60,783 nt of DNA from JANWXD01 sp037446115 (GTDB lineage: Bacteria > Acidobacteriota > Terriglobia > Bryobacterales > Bryobacteraceae), in NCBI GenBank assembly GCA_037446115.1, contig JBBIJF010000026.1, positions 1 through 60,783 of the forward strand, given 5' to 3'. The position numbers and the translations under genes were made by a program. The notes below the pieces were generated by a model, which did no database searches, had not been told where the DNA came from, and saw only the letters and a list, made by a program, of their open reading frames with translations. Shown piece after piece: positions 43,201 to 50,393 of the stretch (positions are counted from its first letter, which is position 1; each line of letters starts with the position of its first letter).

Positions 43201-43618
43201 GCTGTTCCAGAGAGGATTCCCGATGACCATTACGGCGCAGGACATCGGCGGACTGAACGACACGTTCGGTACGAACCGCGCCGACGTCGTAGGGAATCCG
43301 AACCCGAGCGGTTTCCGGCCGACGATCGAGAAGTGGTTCAACACGGACGCCTTCCGGCAGCCGCCGGCCGGCTTCCTGGGCAACTCCGGTCGCGGCATCC
43401 TGCGGGCGCCCGGGATCAACAACTGGGACACGGGTCTGTTCAAGAACTTCGGGATCTCCGAGCGCATGAATCTGCAGTTCCGGTTTGAGTCCTTCAACAC
43501 GTGGAACCACACGCAATGGGGCGTGCCGGTGCGCAATGTGGCGGACGCCCGGTTCGGCAGGGTCCTGTCGGCACGCGCCGCGCGGATCAACCAGCTCGGG
43601 CTGAAGCTGACTTGGTAA
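40268..43618 (+). CDS. TonB-dependent receptor, Oar-like (rhamnosidase-linked)
   Basis: A 1116-residue outer-membrane receptor with a signal peptide (MAGMFVLLLGSWSAVWAQ), a carboxypeptidase-regulatory domain (ITGTVRDVTGAVIPGVKVTV...GDYVVPLLPVGVYTV), a plug (QLPLNGRNFLQLLFLGAG, NNYLLDGTSNTDT) and a barrel ending in Trp (NQLGLKLTW). It is driven by the promoter at 40207-40235 and followed, with overlap, by a secreted TPR gene and then GH106. It probably imports or binds rhamnose-containing glycan fragments; that ligand is inferred only from the neighbours. Confidence 0.9.
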   Translation: MRRWMAGMFVLLLGSWSAVWAQTATGQITGTVRDVTGAVIPGVKVTVISQLTSMARETITSETGDYVVPLLPVGVYTVTAERQGFRMARRTDVQLNVNQVVRIDLELAVGEVTETVEVKAAAAAIDTETATVGHVVTNRQVTQLPLNGRNFLQLLFLGAGAVETAGEQGTMRRGAGNAISINGARPTSNNYLLDGTSNTDTALGTPAAILSVDAIQEFKEQTATYSAEYGFSANQINIVSRSGTNELNGSLFWFGRNDKLDANNFFNNLVGRPKSKLRQNQFGFVAGGPVYLPRIYDGRNRTFWLANYEGSRTRSGFQDFLLIPTPDQLAGRFTSVITDPVTGTPFPNNTIPQQRFTRLANLARAKFFPSPNASLPQGNYIRSRSLPTDVDQYTLRGDQDLRGAGTVFGRFTNTKYTTTAVGNTTELGDRFFIQETRNWQISHSKTFGPTLVNQFRLGYVKADAVEHGPAADPADIEALRLTGVFTNLSPRQRMYPAVGFGGVGTGLSGGGSAVNDYTESFQPMWDISNATTWIRGRHTINVGMHLRRWSLQRDLANDFLGQFTFSGFFTGNQTRDHAVADMLLGYFSGASVFQPAGFSLPDRAGNPRQFNFRYYAPYIQDDWKVSSRLTLNLGLRWDFRTVPHEQNNRMGWRDLANPRGGLLVADRTLVEKGIVGDGSYYRYAGRRNPYDASKRVFAPRFGFAFRPFGDDKTVVRGGYGVFFDSAEGREIDGAADIYPYVSRGNYIQTLGQAIATLQTTDQMFPSFAELGPATPAANTFLAVSMSPEPRNPYVQQWSFSIQRAVSTNTTVEVYYVGTKGTHLLMRRNIAQAFPPRNPALCAATPTVGDCPVAARKPFPNFVVYIDSDWSGNSSYNAFNAKVEHRSSTFLFTSAYTWSKSIDNKSAAAGIGNDVAGWQGFLNNHDVRRDRGRSEFDVDHRLVTSFVYELPIGRGRRYASNISKAADLIIGGWQVTGIVLFQRGFPMTITAQDIGGLNDTFGTNRADVVGNPNPSGFRPTIEKWFNTDAFRQPPAGFLGNSGRGILRAPGINNWDTGLFKNFGISERMNLQFRFESFNTWNHTQWGVPVRNVADARFGRVLSARAARINQLGLKLTW

Positions 43619-44823
43619 GGTTCCGGAGCGCGTGCCGGATCGCGAGCCTGTGCTGCTGGGCCGGGATGCTCCTGGCGGGCCAACAGCCCGATCCGGACGC
43701 CCTCCGGCGTTTTGCCGAGGCGGCGGAACGCGCGGTCGCTGAGAAACGCTACGCGGACGCCGCGGCCGCTTACGAGAAGCTATCGCACTGGGATCCCAAG
43801 AGCGGGGAGTTGCGCGCCCGTCTGGGAGTGGTTTACTTCCAGCAGGGGAAGTTCGCCCAAGCTGCGGCGGCGTTTCGCGAAGCTTTGCGGCTGAAGCCGG
43901 GGCTGGTCAATGCGGAGATCTTTTTGGCCCTCTGCCTTGCCGAAATGGGCCAGTACAAGCAGGCGCTTCCCGGACTGGAGAAGGGGTTCCGGCGGCCGGC
44001 AGATCCGGCGCTGCGCCGTCTGAGCGGATTGCACCTACAGCGGGCCTTGACGGCCCTCAAGCAGGATGCGCAGGCCGTGGAGGTGGCTCTGCAACTGACC
44101 CGGCTGTACCCGGAGGATCCCGAGGTGCTTTATCATGCGGGCCGGGTTTTCGGCAATTACGCGTGGCTGACGATGCGCAAACTTTCCGAAGTAGCGCCTG
44201 GTTCGGTGTGGCGCTACCAGGCGGCCGGAGAAGCTTACCAAAGCCAGGGACTCTTCGACATGGCCGTCGTGGCCTTCCGCAAGGTGATCGAACTCGACCC
44301 GGCAAGACCGGGCGCGCACTTCCGTCTGGGCCGGGCGCTACTGGAGCGGTCGCGGCTGCCCGGGGCGTCGCCTTCGGATGTGGCCGAAGCGGCCGAGGCG
44401 TTCGAGAAGGAGCTGGCTCTGGATCCAACCAACGGCAATGCCGCCTACGAGCTGGCGGAGATTCATCGCAAGGCGGGGAAGCTGGAGCGGGCCCGCGAGC
44501 TGTTCGAGCTGGCGCTCAAGTCGGATCCGGGCTTTCCGGAGGCGCGCCTGGGTCTGGGCCGGGTGTTGCTGGCGCTGGGTGAGCCGCGGGCGGCGCTGGC
44601 GCATTTGGAGAAGGCGGTGGCGCTCGACGCGCAGGACGACGTAAGTTACTATCACCTGGCGCAGGCGTACCGCGCTTTGGGGGACGCAGCCGCAGAGCAG
44701 AAAGCGCTGAGCGAGTTCCGCCGGCTGCGCGCCGAGAAGGCCCGCCGGGAGCAGGCGGCGATGGCTGTGTCGCCCTCACGGGACCTCACGCGCCAGGAGC
44801 TCGATTCCGAGCGCCAGCCGTAG
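43612..44823 (+). CDS. Secreted TPR protein (rhamnosidase locus)
   Basis: A 403-residue exported protein with many TPR repeats: YADAAAAYEKLSHWDPKSGELRARLGVVYF, FAQAAAAFREALRLKPG, FDMAVVAFRKVIELDPARP, LERARELFELALKSDPGF and more. A TTG at 43612 is the likely start: it overlaps the receptor stop and gives a good signal peptide (SACRIASLCCWAGMLLAGQ). The open frame runs further upstream inside the receptor gene and must not be taken as the start. It may partner the receptor in the way SusD partners SusC (hypothesis). Confidence 0.85.
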   Translation: MVRFRSACRIASLCCWAGMLLAGQQPDPDALRRFAEAAERAVAEKRYADAAAAYEKLSHWDPKSGELRARLGVVYFQQGKFAQAAAAFREALRLKPGLVNAEIFLALCLAEMGQYKQALPGLEKGFRRPADPALRRLSGLHLQRALTALKQDAQAVEVALQLTRLYPEDPEVLYHAGRVFGNYAWLTMRKLSEVAPGSVWRYQAAGEAYQSQGLFDMAVVAFRKVIELDPARPGAHFRLGRALLERSRLPGASPSDVAEAAEAFEKELALDPTNGNAAYELAEIHRKAGKLERARELFELALKSDPGFPEARLGLGRVLLALGEPRAALAHLEKAVALDAQDDVSYYHLAQAYRALGDAAAEQKALSEFRRLRAEKARREQAAMAVSPSRDLTRQELDSERQP

Positions 44824-44859
44824 CCGCCCCTTTTCAGCAATCGTTGCAGAGGAGAAAGG

Positions 44860-47800
44860 ATGAGACGTCGAACGTTCCTGCAGTCTTGCGCCACGGCACT
44901 GGCTGTTCTGGGCCGGGCGGGCCGTTCCGCGCAGACCGGCGCCGGCGCGTTAGAGAAAGGATTTGTCGCGCCGCCGGAGTTTGCACGGCCCAAGACGTGG
45001 TGGCACTGGATGAACGGCAACGTGAGCCGCGAAGGGATCACGCTGGATCTGGAAGCCATGAAGCGCGCCGGTATCCGGGGCGTGCAACTGTTTCAGGTGA
45101 GCTCGGGCATCCCCAAGGGTCCGGTGCCGTACGGTAGTCCGGCGAACGTCGAACTGTTGCGGCATGCCATCCGAGAAGCGGGGCGCCTGGGGCTGGAGCT
45201 GGACCTGCACAACTGCCCGGGATGGTCCTCGAGCGGCGGGCCGTGGGTGCCGCCGGAGCTTTCCATGCAACAGCTGGTGTGGACGGAAACATCCGTGCGC
45301 GGCGGCGGGCGCGTCAGTATCGTGCTTCCGCGGCCTCCGGTGCGGGCCGGCTACTACCGCGACGCCATGGTGCTGGCGTTTCCCTCCTTGCCCGGGGAGG
45401 CGCGACCGCTGCGGGATCTCCTCAGCCGGGCGGCGGTGAACGGCGCTCCGATTGACGTGGACCGCATCACGGCCGGCGGCGACTCGGCCGGTGTGGAAGT
45501 GGCGCCGCGGGCGTCCGGGGCGGGGTATCTTGAACTGGAACTTGCCGAACCGATGGAGGTGCGCTCGGTGAGCATCGCCAGCGAACCGGTTCCAGGTTTG
45601 GCGCCGGGGCTCGAGTTCGGATCCACAGCTCCGCCGGCGCTTGAGGTTTCCGAAGACGGCCGCGAGTATCGCAAGGTCTGTGATATCCCGATCGAGAGCG
45701 GATTTTTCGCGGCACTGTTCGGGCCGAGTCCGGCGCCCGCCACCGCCAGTTTTGCCGCGGTTCGAGCCCGGCACTTTCGCATCGTGACTCGCCGTCCGCG
45801 GCGCATCCGCGAGGTGAAGTTTTCCGGGGCGGTACGCATCCCTAACTGGCAGGCCAAAGCCAACTTCGTTGGGCCGGGGCTCGCGAGCTACGGACCGGAA
45901 GGCCCGCCGGCGGTTCCGGAGGTGGCGGTGGATGGCGGCTCCGTGATCGCTCCGGACAGCGTCGTGGATCTGACGGGGCGCATGAACTCGGAAGGCCGTC
46001 TGGAGTGGGAGGCGCCGCCAGGGAACTGGACCGTGCTGCGCTTCGGGCACACGAGCACCGGCAAGCGGAACAGTCCGGCTCCCGACGGAGGTGAGGGACT
46101 GGAGTGCGATAAGTTCAGCCGCGAAGCCTTCGACCACCACTTCCGCAATTTCTTCGGCGAACTACTGGAATCGCTTCGCCCTCTGGCGGAACGAGGAATG
46201 GCGGGCGCGCTGATTGACAGCTACGAAGCGGGGATGCAGAACTGGACCCGCTTCTTCCCGGAGGAATTTCGGCGGCGCCGCGGCTACGATTTGTGGCGCT
46301 ATATGCCTGCGATGACGGGCCGCTTCGTCGGCAGCCGGGAAATCTCGGAGAGGTTTTTGTGGGATGTTCGCAAGACCCAGGCCGAGCTGGTTTCCCAGAA
46401 TTACTACGGGCGCTTCGCGGAACTTTGCCGGGAGCATTCGCTGAAGTGCTACATCGAACCCTACGATGCCGGGATGTTCGACGAGATGGAGTGCGGCGGT
46501 CACGCCGACGTCCCGATGGGGGAGTTCTGGCTCGGGCAACGGAATCACCGCAGCGTCAAACTGGCAGCTTCGGTGGCGCACGTTTACGGCAAGCCCTCGG
46601 TGGCGGCCGAGTCGTTCACCAGCGTTACGCGGTGGCAGGAGTATCCTTTCGCCATGAAAGCCGTCGGTGATTTCATGTTCACGCAGGGGCTCAATCAATA
46701 CATCTTTCACCGCTACGCTCACCAGCCGCATCCGGATGCCAGGCCGGGGATGACGATGGGTCCGTGGGGCTGGTCGTTTGAACGGACCAATACCTGGTTT
46801 GAGCAGGCCGGCGGTTGGCTCGACTATGTTTCCCGCTGCCAGTTCCTGCTCCAGCAAGGGTTGTTCGTTGCGGACTTACTGTACCTGGCGGGCGAAGACT
46901 CTCCCGTAGTTACGCCGCCGGCAGAGATGCTCGATCCACAACCGCCGCCGGGCTACGACTGGGACACGATCGACCGGCAAGCATTGCTCACACGGGTATC
47001 GGTCGAAGCGGGGCGCATCCGCCTGCCGGACGGCATGAGCTACCGGGTGCTTGTGCTGCCCAAGCGGCGGACGATGACCCTGGCGCTGCTGCGCAGGTTG
47101 CGGGAGCTGGTGGCCGCCGGTATCGTGCTGGTGGGCCCGAGGCCGGAAGGCTCTCCGGGCCTGGCCGAGGACGACGCCGAGGTGCGGCGGCTGGCCGGGG
47201 AGCTGTGGGGCGAGCTCGATGGAAAAGTGCGCACCGAGCGGCCGTTCGGCAAAGGGCAGGTCTACTGGGGCGTCTCCCTTTCCGAGGTGTTGTCCCGGCT
47301 CGGAGCCCCTCCGGATGTAACGATCACTTCGCGTTCCGGGGATGCTCCGATCAACTGGATCCACCGGCGCACGGCGGAAGCGGACATCTATTTTGTGGCA
47401 AATCGCAGGAGGCAAACGGAGGAGATCGTCTGCACGTTTCGCGTGGAGGGCCGGGAGCCGGAACTATGGGATCCGGCCACGGGCCGCGTCACACGCGGCA
47501 TCGTCTTCGAACATGTTTCCGGAGGAATCCGGGTGCCGCTACGCCTCGATCCTGCCGGATCCGTCTTTGTCGTCTTTCGCGCCCCGGCACCCGCGCGGCA
47601 TGTGCTTTCGGTGGACAAAGGCGGCGTGCGGATCCTGAGCGCGCGACCTTATGAGGCGCCCGGGCGCGGACGCTACAGGGAGGTGAGCGGCGACTTCACA
47701 ATCAGCGTGTGGGTGAAACCCGATTTCGACATTGTCCTTACGCCGCCAGCGGCCGAGGAGGGGCAATCCTTCAGCTTCGCGGCGGCAAGTTATGTTTTCT

Positions 47801-48903
47801 ACCCGCCGGCGGGGGAAGAGCTGTACGGCGCCGGGCATGCAGCCTGCGGGCTGGCGGCCGGCCGCAACGGCGTTGTGGTGTACGAACGCGCGCGCGGGCG
47901 CCCGGTGGCTGTGATTTCGGCTGCGGCGCCGCTGGACGGCTGGACGCATCTGGCGCTGGTTTACCAGAAGGGAAGGCCTTCGCTCTTTGTGCGTGGAAAG
48001 CTGGTTGCCCGCGCCGCCGGTTCCGGAAGGACGGTGCATCCGGGACTGGACGAGGCGTTTCAAAAAGACGGTGCGGCTTATTTCGCGGGTCACTCCGGCA
48101 AACCGCAGCTCTTTTCTGAGGCGTTGAGCGAGTCGCGCATCGCGGAGTTGGCCTCGGGGCCGATACCCTCGCCGGAGGCTCCGCCGGATCTCGAGTTATC
48201 TCCGGGCGCACGGGGAAGCCTGCTGTTTTGGGAAAACGGCAAGTACGCACTGCACGACAGCGCCGGGGGTTCGCGCACTGTGGTTGTGGCGGGCATCGAG
48301 CCGCCGCGCGAAATTGCGGGGCCATGGCGTGTGAGTTTCCCTCGGGGTGCGGGAGCGCCGCCGGAAGTGGTGCTGGCGGAACTTCAGTCGCTTCACCGGC
48401 ACCCGGACCCCGGGGTCCGATATTTCTCGGGAACGGCAACGTATCGCAACGAGGTGATTCTGGCGCGGAGGCCGGGCGGGGAGCGGCGGCTGTATCTCGA
48501 CCTGGGTTGGGTCGAGGTGATCGCGGAGGTGCGCTGGAACGGCGTCGCCCTCGGCACACTGTGGAAGCCGCCCTACCGTGTGGACGTGACGGAAGCGGCG
48601 AGCGCGGGGCGGAACCACATGGAGATCCGCGTCACGAATCTGTGGCCGAACCGCCTGATCGGCGACGAGGAACTGCCCGAGGAGTACGACTACGGCGGTG
48701 GCGGCATGTTCGCCATGATCAGCGGCAGCGGGGGGATCCGCGAGATCCCGGAATGGTTCGTACAGGGCAAGCCGCGGCCGGCCGGGCGGCGCGTGGCGTT
48801 CACGACCTGGAAGCACTACAGCAAGGGAGCGCCGCTTCTGGAATCGGGACTCCTCGGGCCGGTGAAGCTGCGGAGCGCGGTGCGTCGGGTGTCGCCGCTT
48901 TGA
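44860..48903 (+). CDS. GH106 alpha-L-rhamnosidase with inserted LamG-like domain
   Basis: A 1347-residue exported glycoside hydrolase of family 106, which removes terminal alpha-L-rhamnose from plant glycans. The N-terminus (RRRTFLQSCATALAVLG) is Tat-like. The family core is clear: PKTWWHWMNGNVSREGITLDL, DSYEAGMQNWTRFFPEEF and EPYDAGMFDEMECGGHADVP. Residues about 944-1098 form a LamG/concanavalin-like domain (FTISVWVKPDF ... GWTHLALVYQKGRPSLFVRGKLV). A galactose-binding-like beta-sandwich ends it (LDLGWVEVIAEVRWNGVALGTLWKPPY). It is longer than the roughly 1000-1100 residues usual for the family. A Shine-Dalgarno (GGAGAAAGG) precedes the start. Confidence 0.9.
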   Translation: MRRRTFLQSCATALAVLGRAGRSAQTGAGALEKGFVAPPEFARPKTWWHWMNGNVSREGITLDLEAMKRAGIRGVQLFQVSSGIPKGPVPYGSPANVELLRHAIREAGRLGLELDLHNCPGWSSSGGPWVPPELSMQQLVWTETSVRGGGRVSIVLPRPPVRAGYYRDAMVLAFPSLPGEARPLRDLLSRAAVNGAPIDVDRITAGGDSAGVEVAPRASGAGYLELELAEPMEVRSVSIASEPVPGLAPGLEFGSTAPPALEVSEDGREYRKVCDIPIESGFFAALFGPSPAPATASFAAVRARHFRIVTRRPRRIREVKFSGAVRIPNWQAKANFVGPGLASYGPEGPPAVPEVAVDGGSVIAPDSVVDLTGRMNSEGRLEWEAPPGNWTVLRFGHTSTGKRNSPAPDGGEGLECDKFSREAFDHHFRNFFGELLESLRPLAERGMAGALIDSYEAGMQNWTRFFPEEFRRRRGYDLWRYMPAMTGRFVGSREISERFLWDVRKTQAELVSQNYYGRFAELCREHSLKCYIEPYDAGMFDEMECGGHADVPMGEFWLGQRNHRSVKLAASVAHVYGKPSVAAESFTSVTRWQEYPFAMKAVGDFMFTQGLNQYIFHRYAHQPHPDARPGMTMGPWGWSFERTNTWFEQAGGWLDYVSRCQFLLQQGLFVADLLYLAGEDSPVVTPPAEMLDPQPPPGYDWDTIDRQALLTRVSVEAGRIRLPDGMSYRVLVLPKRRTMTLALLRRLRELVAAGIVLVGPRPEGSPGLAEDDAEVRRLAGELWGELDGKVRTERPFGKGQVYWGVSLSEVLSRLGAPPDVTITSRSGDAPINWIHRRTAEADIYFVANRRRQTEEIVCTFRVEGREPELWDPATGRVTRGIVFEHVSGGIRVPLRLDPAGSVFVVFRAPAPARHVLSVDKGGVRILSARPYEAPGRGRYREVSGDFTISVWVKPDFDIVLTPPAAEEGQSFSFAAASYVFYPPAGEELYGAGHAACGLAAGRNGVVVYERARGRPVAVISAAAPLDGWTHLALVYQKGRPSLFVRGKLVARAAGSGRTVHPGLDEAFQKDGAAYFAGHSGKPQLFSEALSESRIAELASGPIPSPEAPPDLELSPGARGSLLFWENGKYALHDSAGGSRTVVVAGIEPPREIAGPWRVSFPRGAGAPPEVVLAELQSLHRHPDPGVRYFSGTATYRNEVILARRPGGERRLYLDLGWVEVIAEVRWNGVALGTLWKPPYRVDVTEAASAGRNHMEIRVTNLWPNRLIGDEELPEEYDYGGGGMFAMISGSGGIREIPEWFVQGKPRPAGRRVAFTTWKHYSKGAPLLESGLLGPVKLRSAVRRVSPL

Positions 48904-48970
48904 AAGGCCGCCTGTCAGGTGCCCGTGAAGCGGGCGCGGGCGCTTCAAGGCTCCACTATGCTGGTGGGTT

Positions 48971-50386
48971 ATGAAAGTGACGTTTTGGGGCGCGGTGCGG
49001 ACGGTGACCGGCTCGCTGCACGAAATTCAGGCGAATGGAAAGCGTTATCTGCTGGACTGCGGCCTCTTTCAGGGCCGGCGGCAGGAAGCCCGCCAGCGCA
49101 ACAGCAACTTTCCCTTCCCTCCGGGGGACGTGGATGCGGTCATCCTGTCCCATGCGCATATTGATCACAGCGGCAACCTGCCGACGCTCGTCAAGCAGGG
49201 TTATGGCGGTCCGGTGTACGCTACGGCGGCGACCACGGACCTGTGCGAAGCGATGCTCCGGGATTCGGGCTACCTGCAGGAGAAAGACGCCGAATTCTTA
49301 AACAAGCGCCGGCGGCGGCGCAAGGCGCTCGATCCGTCGGCGGAAGACGGTTGGATCGAGCCGCTCTACACGATGGAAGAGGCGGCGCAGGCCATGAAAA
49401 ACTTCCGTCCGGTTCCGCTGCACACCCCGACCGTTCTCGACGAGGTGTTGAGCTTCGAGACATACGATGCGGGCCACATGCTGGGTTCGACCGCCGTGCT
49501 GCTGCACTATCACCGCAACGGCAAGCGCGTGCGCCTGATCTTTTCGGGCGACATCGGCCGTCCCGGTCTGGGGATCGTCCGCGATCCGGAAGCGCTGCCG
49601 CACGCGGACTACCTGATTATGGAAAGCACGTATGGGGACCGGCTGCACAAGAGTCTGGATGCGGTGGCCGACAAACTCGCCGACGTCGTCAATCGCACGG
49701 CGCGCCGCGGCGGTAAGATCATCGTGCCTGCGTTTGCCGTCGGCCGCACGCAGCAACTGGTGCTCCTGCTCCACCAGCTGTTGAAGGAGAACAAGATCCC
49801 GTGCCTGCCGGTGTTTGTGGACAGCCCGCTTGCGGTGGACGTCACGGCGATCTTCCGCAAGCATGCGGAATGCTTCGATGCCGCCACCCGTGAGTTTTTG
49901 CTGGAAGGCGAGGATCCGTTCGGGTTTTCCTGTCTACGGTACGTGCGGGACGTCGAGCAGTCCAAAGCGTTGAACGAGCTGCGCGGGCCCTTTATCATCA
50001 TCTCCGCTTCGGGCATGTGCGAAGCCGGCCGGATTCTGCACCATTTGCGGAACAACATCGAGGACCCGCGCAACACGGTGCTGATCACGGGTTTTCAGGC
50101 GGAGCACACGCTGGGCCGCAGGATTGTGGAAAAGCAGCCGGAGGTGCCCATCTTCGGCGAGCCGGTCCGGCTCCGTGCCGAAGTGGTCAAGCTGAACGAG
50201 TTGAGCGGTCACGCCGACCAGCGCGAACTGCTCGATTGGCTCAAGCCGCTGGCGGCGGGTCTCAAAAGGGTGTTTCTCGTGCACGGGGAGCCGTCTCAGG
50301 CCGCAGCCCTGGCAACGGCGATCCGGGAACGTTACCAGGTGGAGGCGGTGGTACCCGAGCGAGGTCAAAGTTTCGAACTGGAGTGA
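48971..50386 (+). CDS. MBL-fold beta-CASP RNA-processing nuclease
   Basis: A 471-residue metallo-beta-lactamase-fold nuclease of the beta-CASP group, related to CPSF-73/Ysh1-like exo/endoribonucleases. Zinc-binding motifs are HAHIDHSG (residues 61-68), DAGHMLGS, SGDIG and LSGHAD. The beta-CASP motifs MESTYGDRLH and ISASGMCEAGRILHHL are present. It is cytoplasmic with no signal peptide. It lies between the GH106 and GH78 genes, though nothing links it to glycan use, so it may simply be cotranscribed. A TATGCT hexamer ends 7 nt before the ATG. Confidence 0.9.
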   Translation: MKVTFWGAVRTVTGSLHEIQANGKRYLLDCGLFQGRRQEARQRNSNFPFPPGDVDAVILSHAHIDHSGNLPTLVKQGYGGPVYATAATTDLCEAMLRDSGYLQEKDAEFLNKRRRRRKALDPSAEDGWIEPLYTMEEAAQAMKNFRPVPLHTPTVLDEVLSFETYDAGHMLGSTAVLLHYHRNGKRVRLIFSGDIGRPGLGIVRDPEALPHADYLIMESTYGDRLHKSLDAVADKLADVVNRTARRGGKIIVPAFAVGRTQQLVLLLHQLLKENKIPCLPVFVDSPLAVDVTAIFRKHAECFDAATREFLLEGEDPFGFSCLRYVRDVEQSKALNELRGPFIIISASGMCEAGRILHHLRNNIEDPRNTVLITGFQAEHTLGRRIVEKQPEVPIFGEPVRLRAEVVKLNELSGHADQRELLDWLKPLAAGLKRVFLVHGEPSQAAALATAIRERYQVEAVVPERGQSFELE

Positions 50387-50393
50387 GGTGGAC

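Noticed and set aside
41903..43516. Minus-strand open frame of 537 codons
   Set aside because: Antisense to the TonB receptor barrel; Arg/His/Val-rich with no domain.
43501..43611. Longer N-terminus for the TPR protein
   Set aside because: The extra 37 codons lie inside the receptor gene and would bury the signal peptide.
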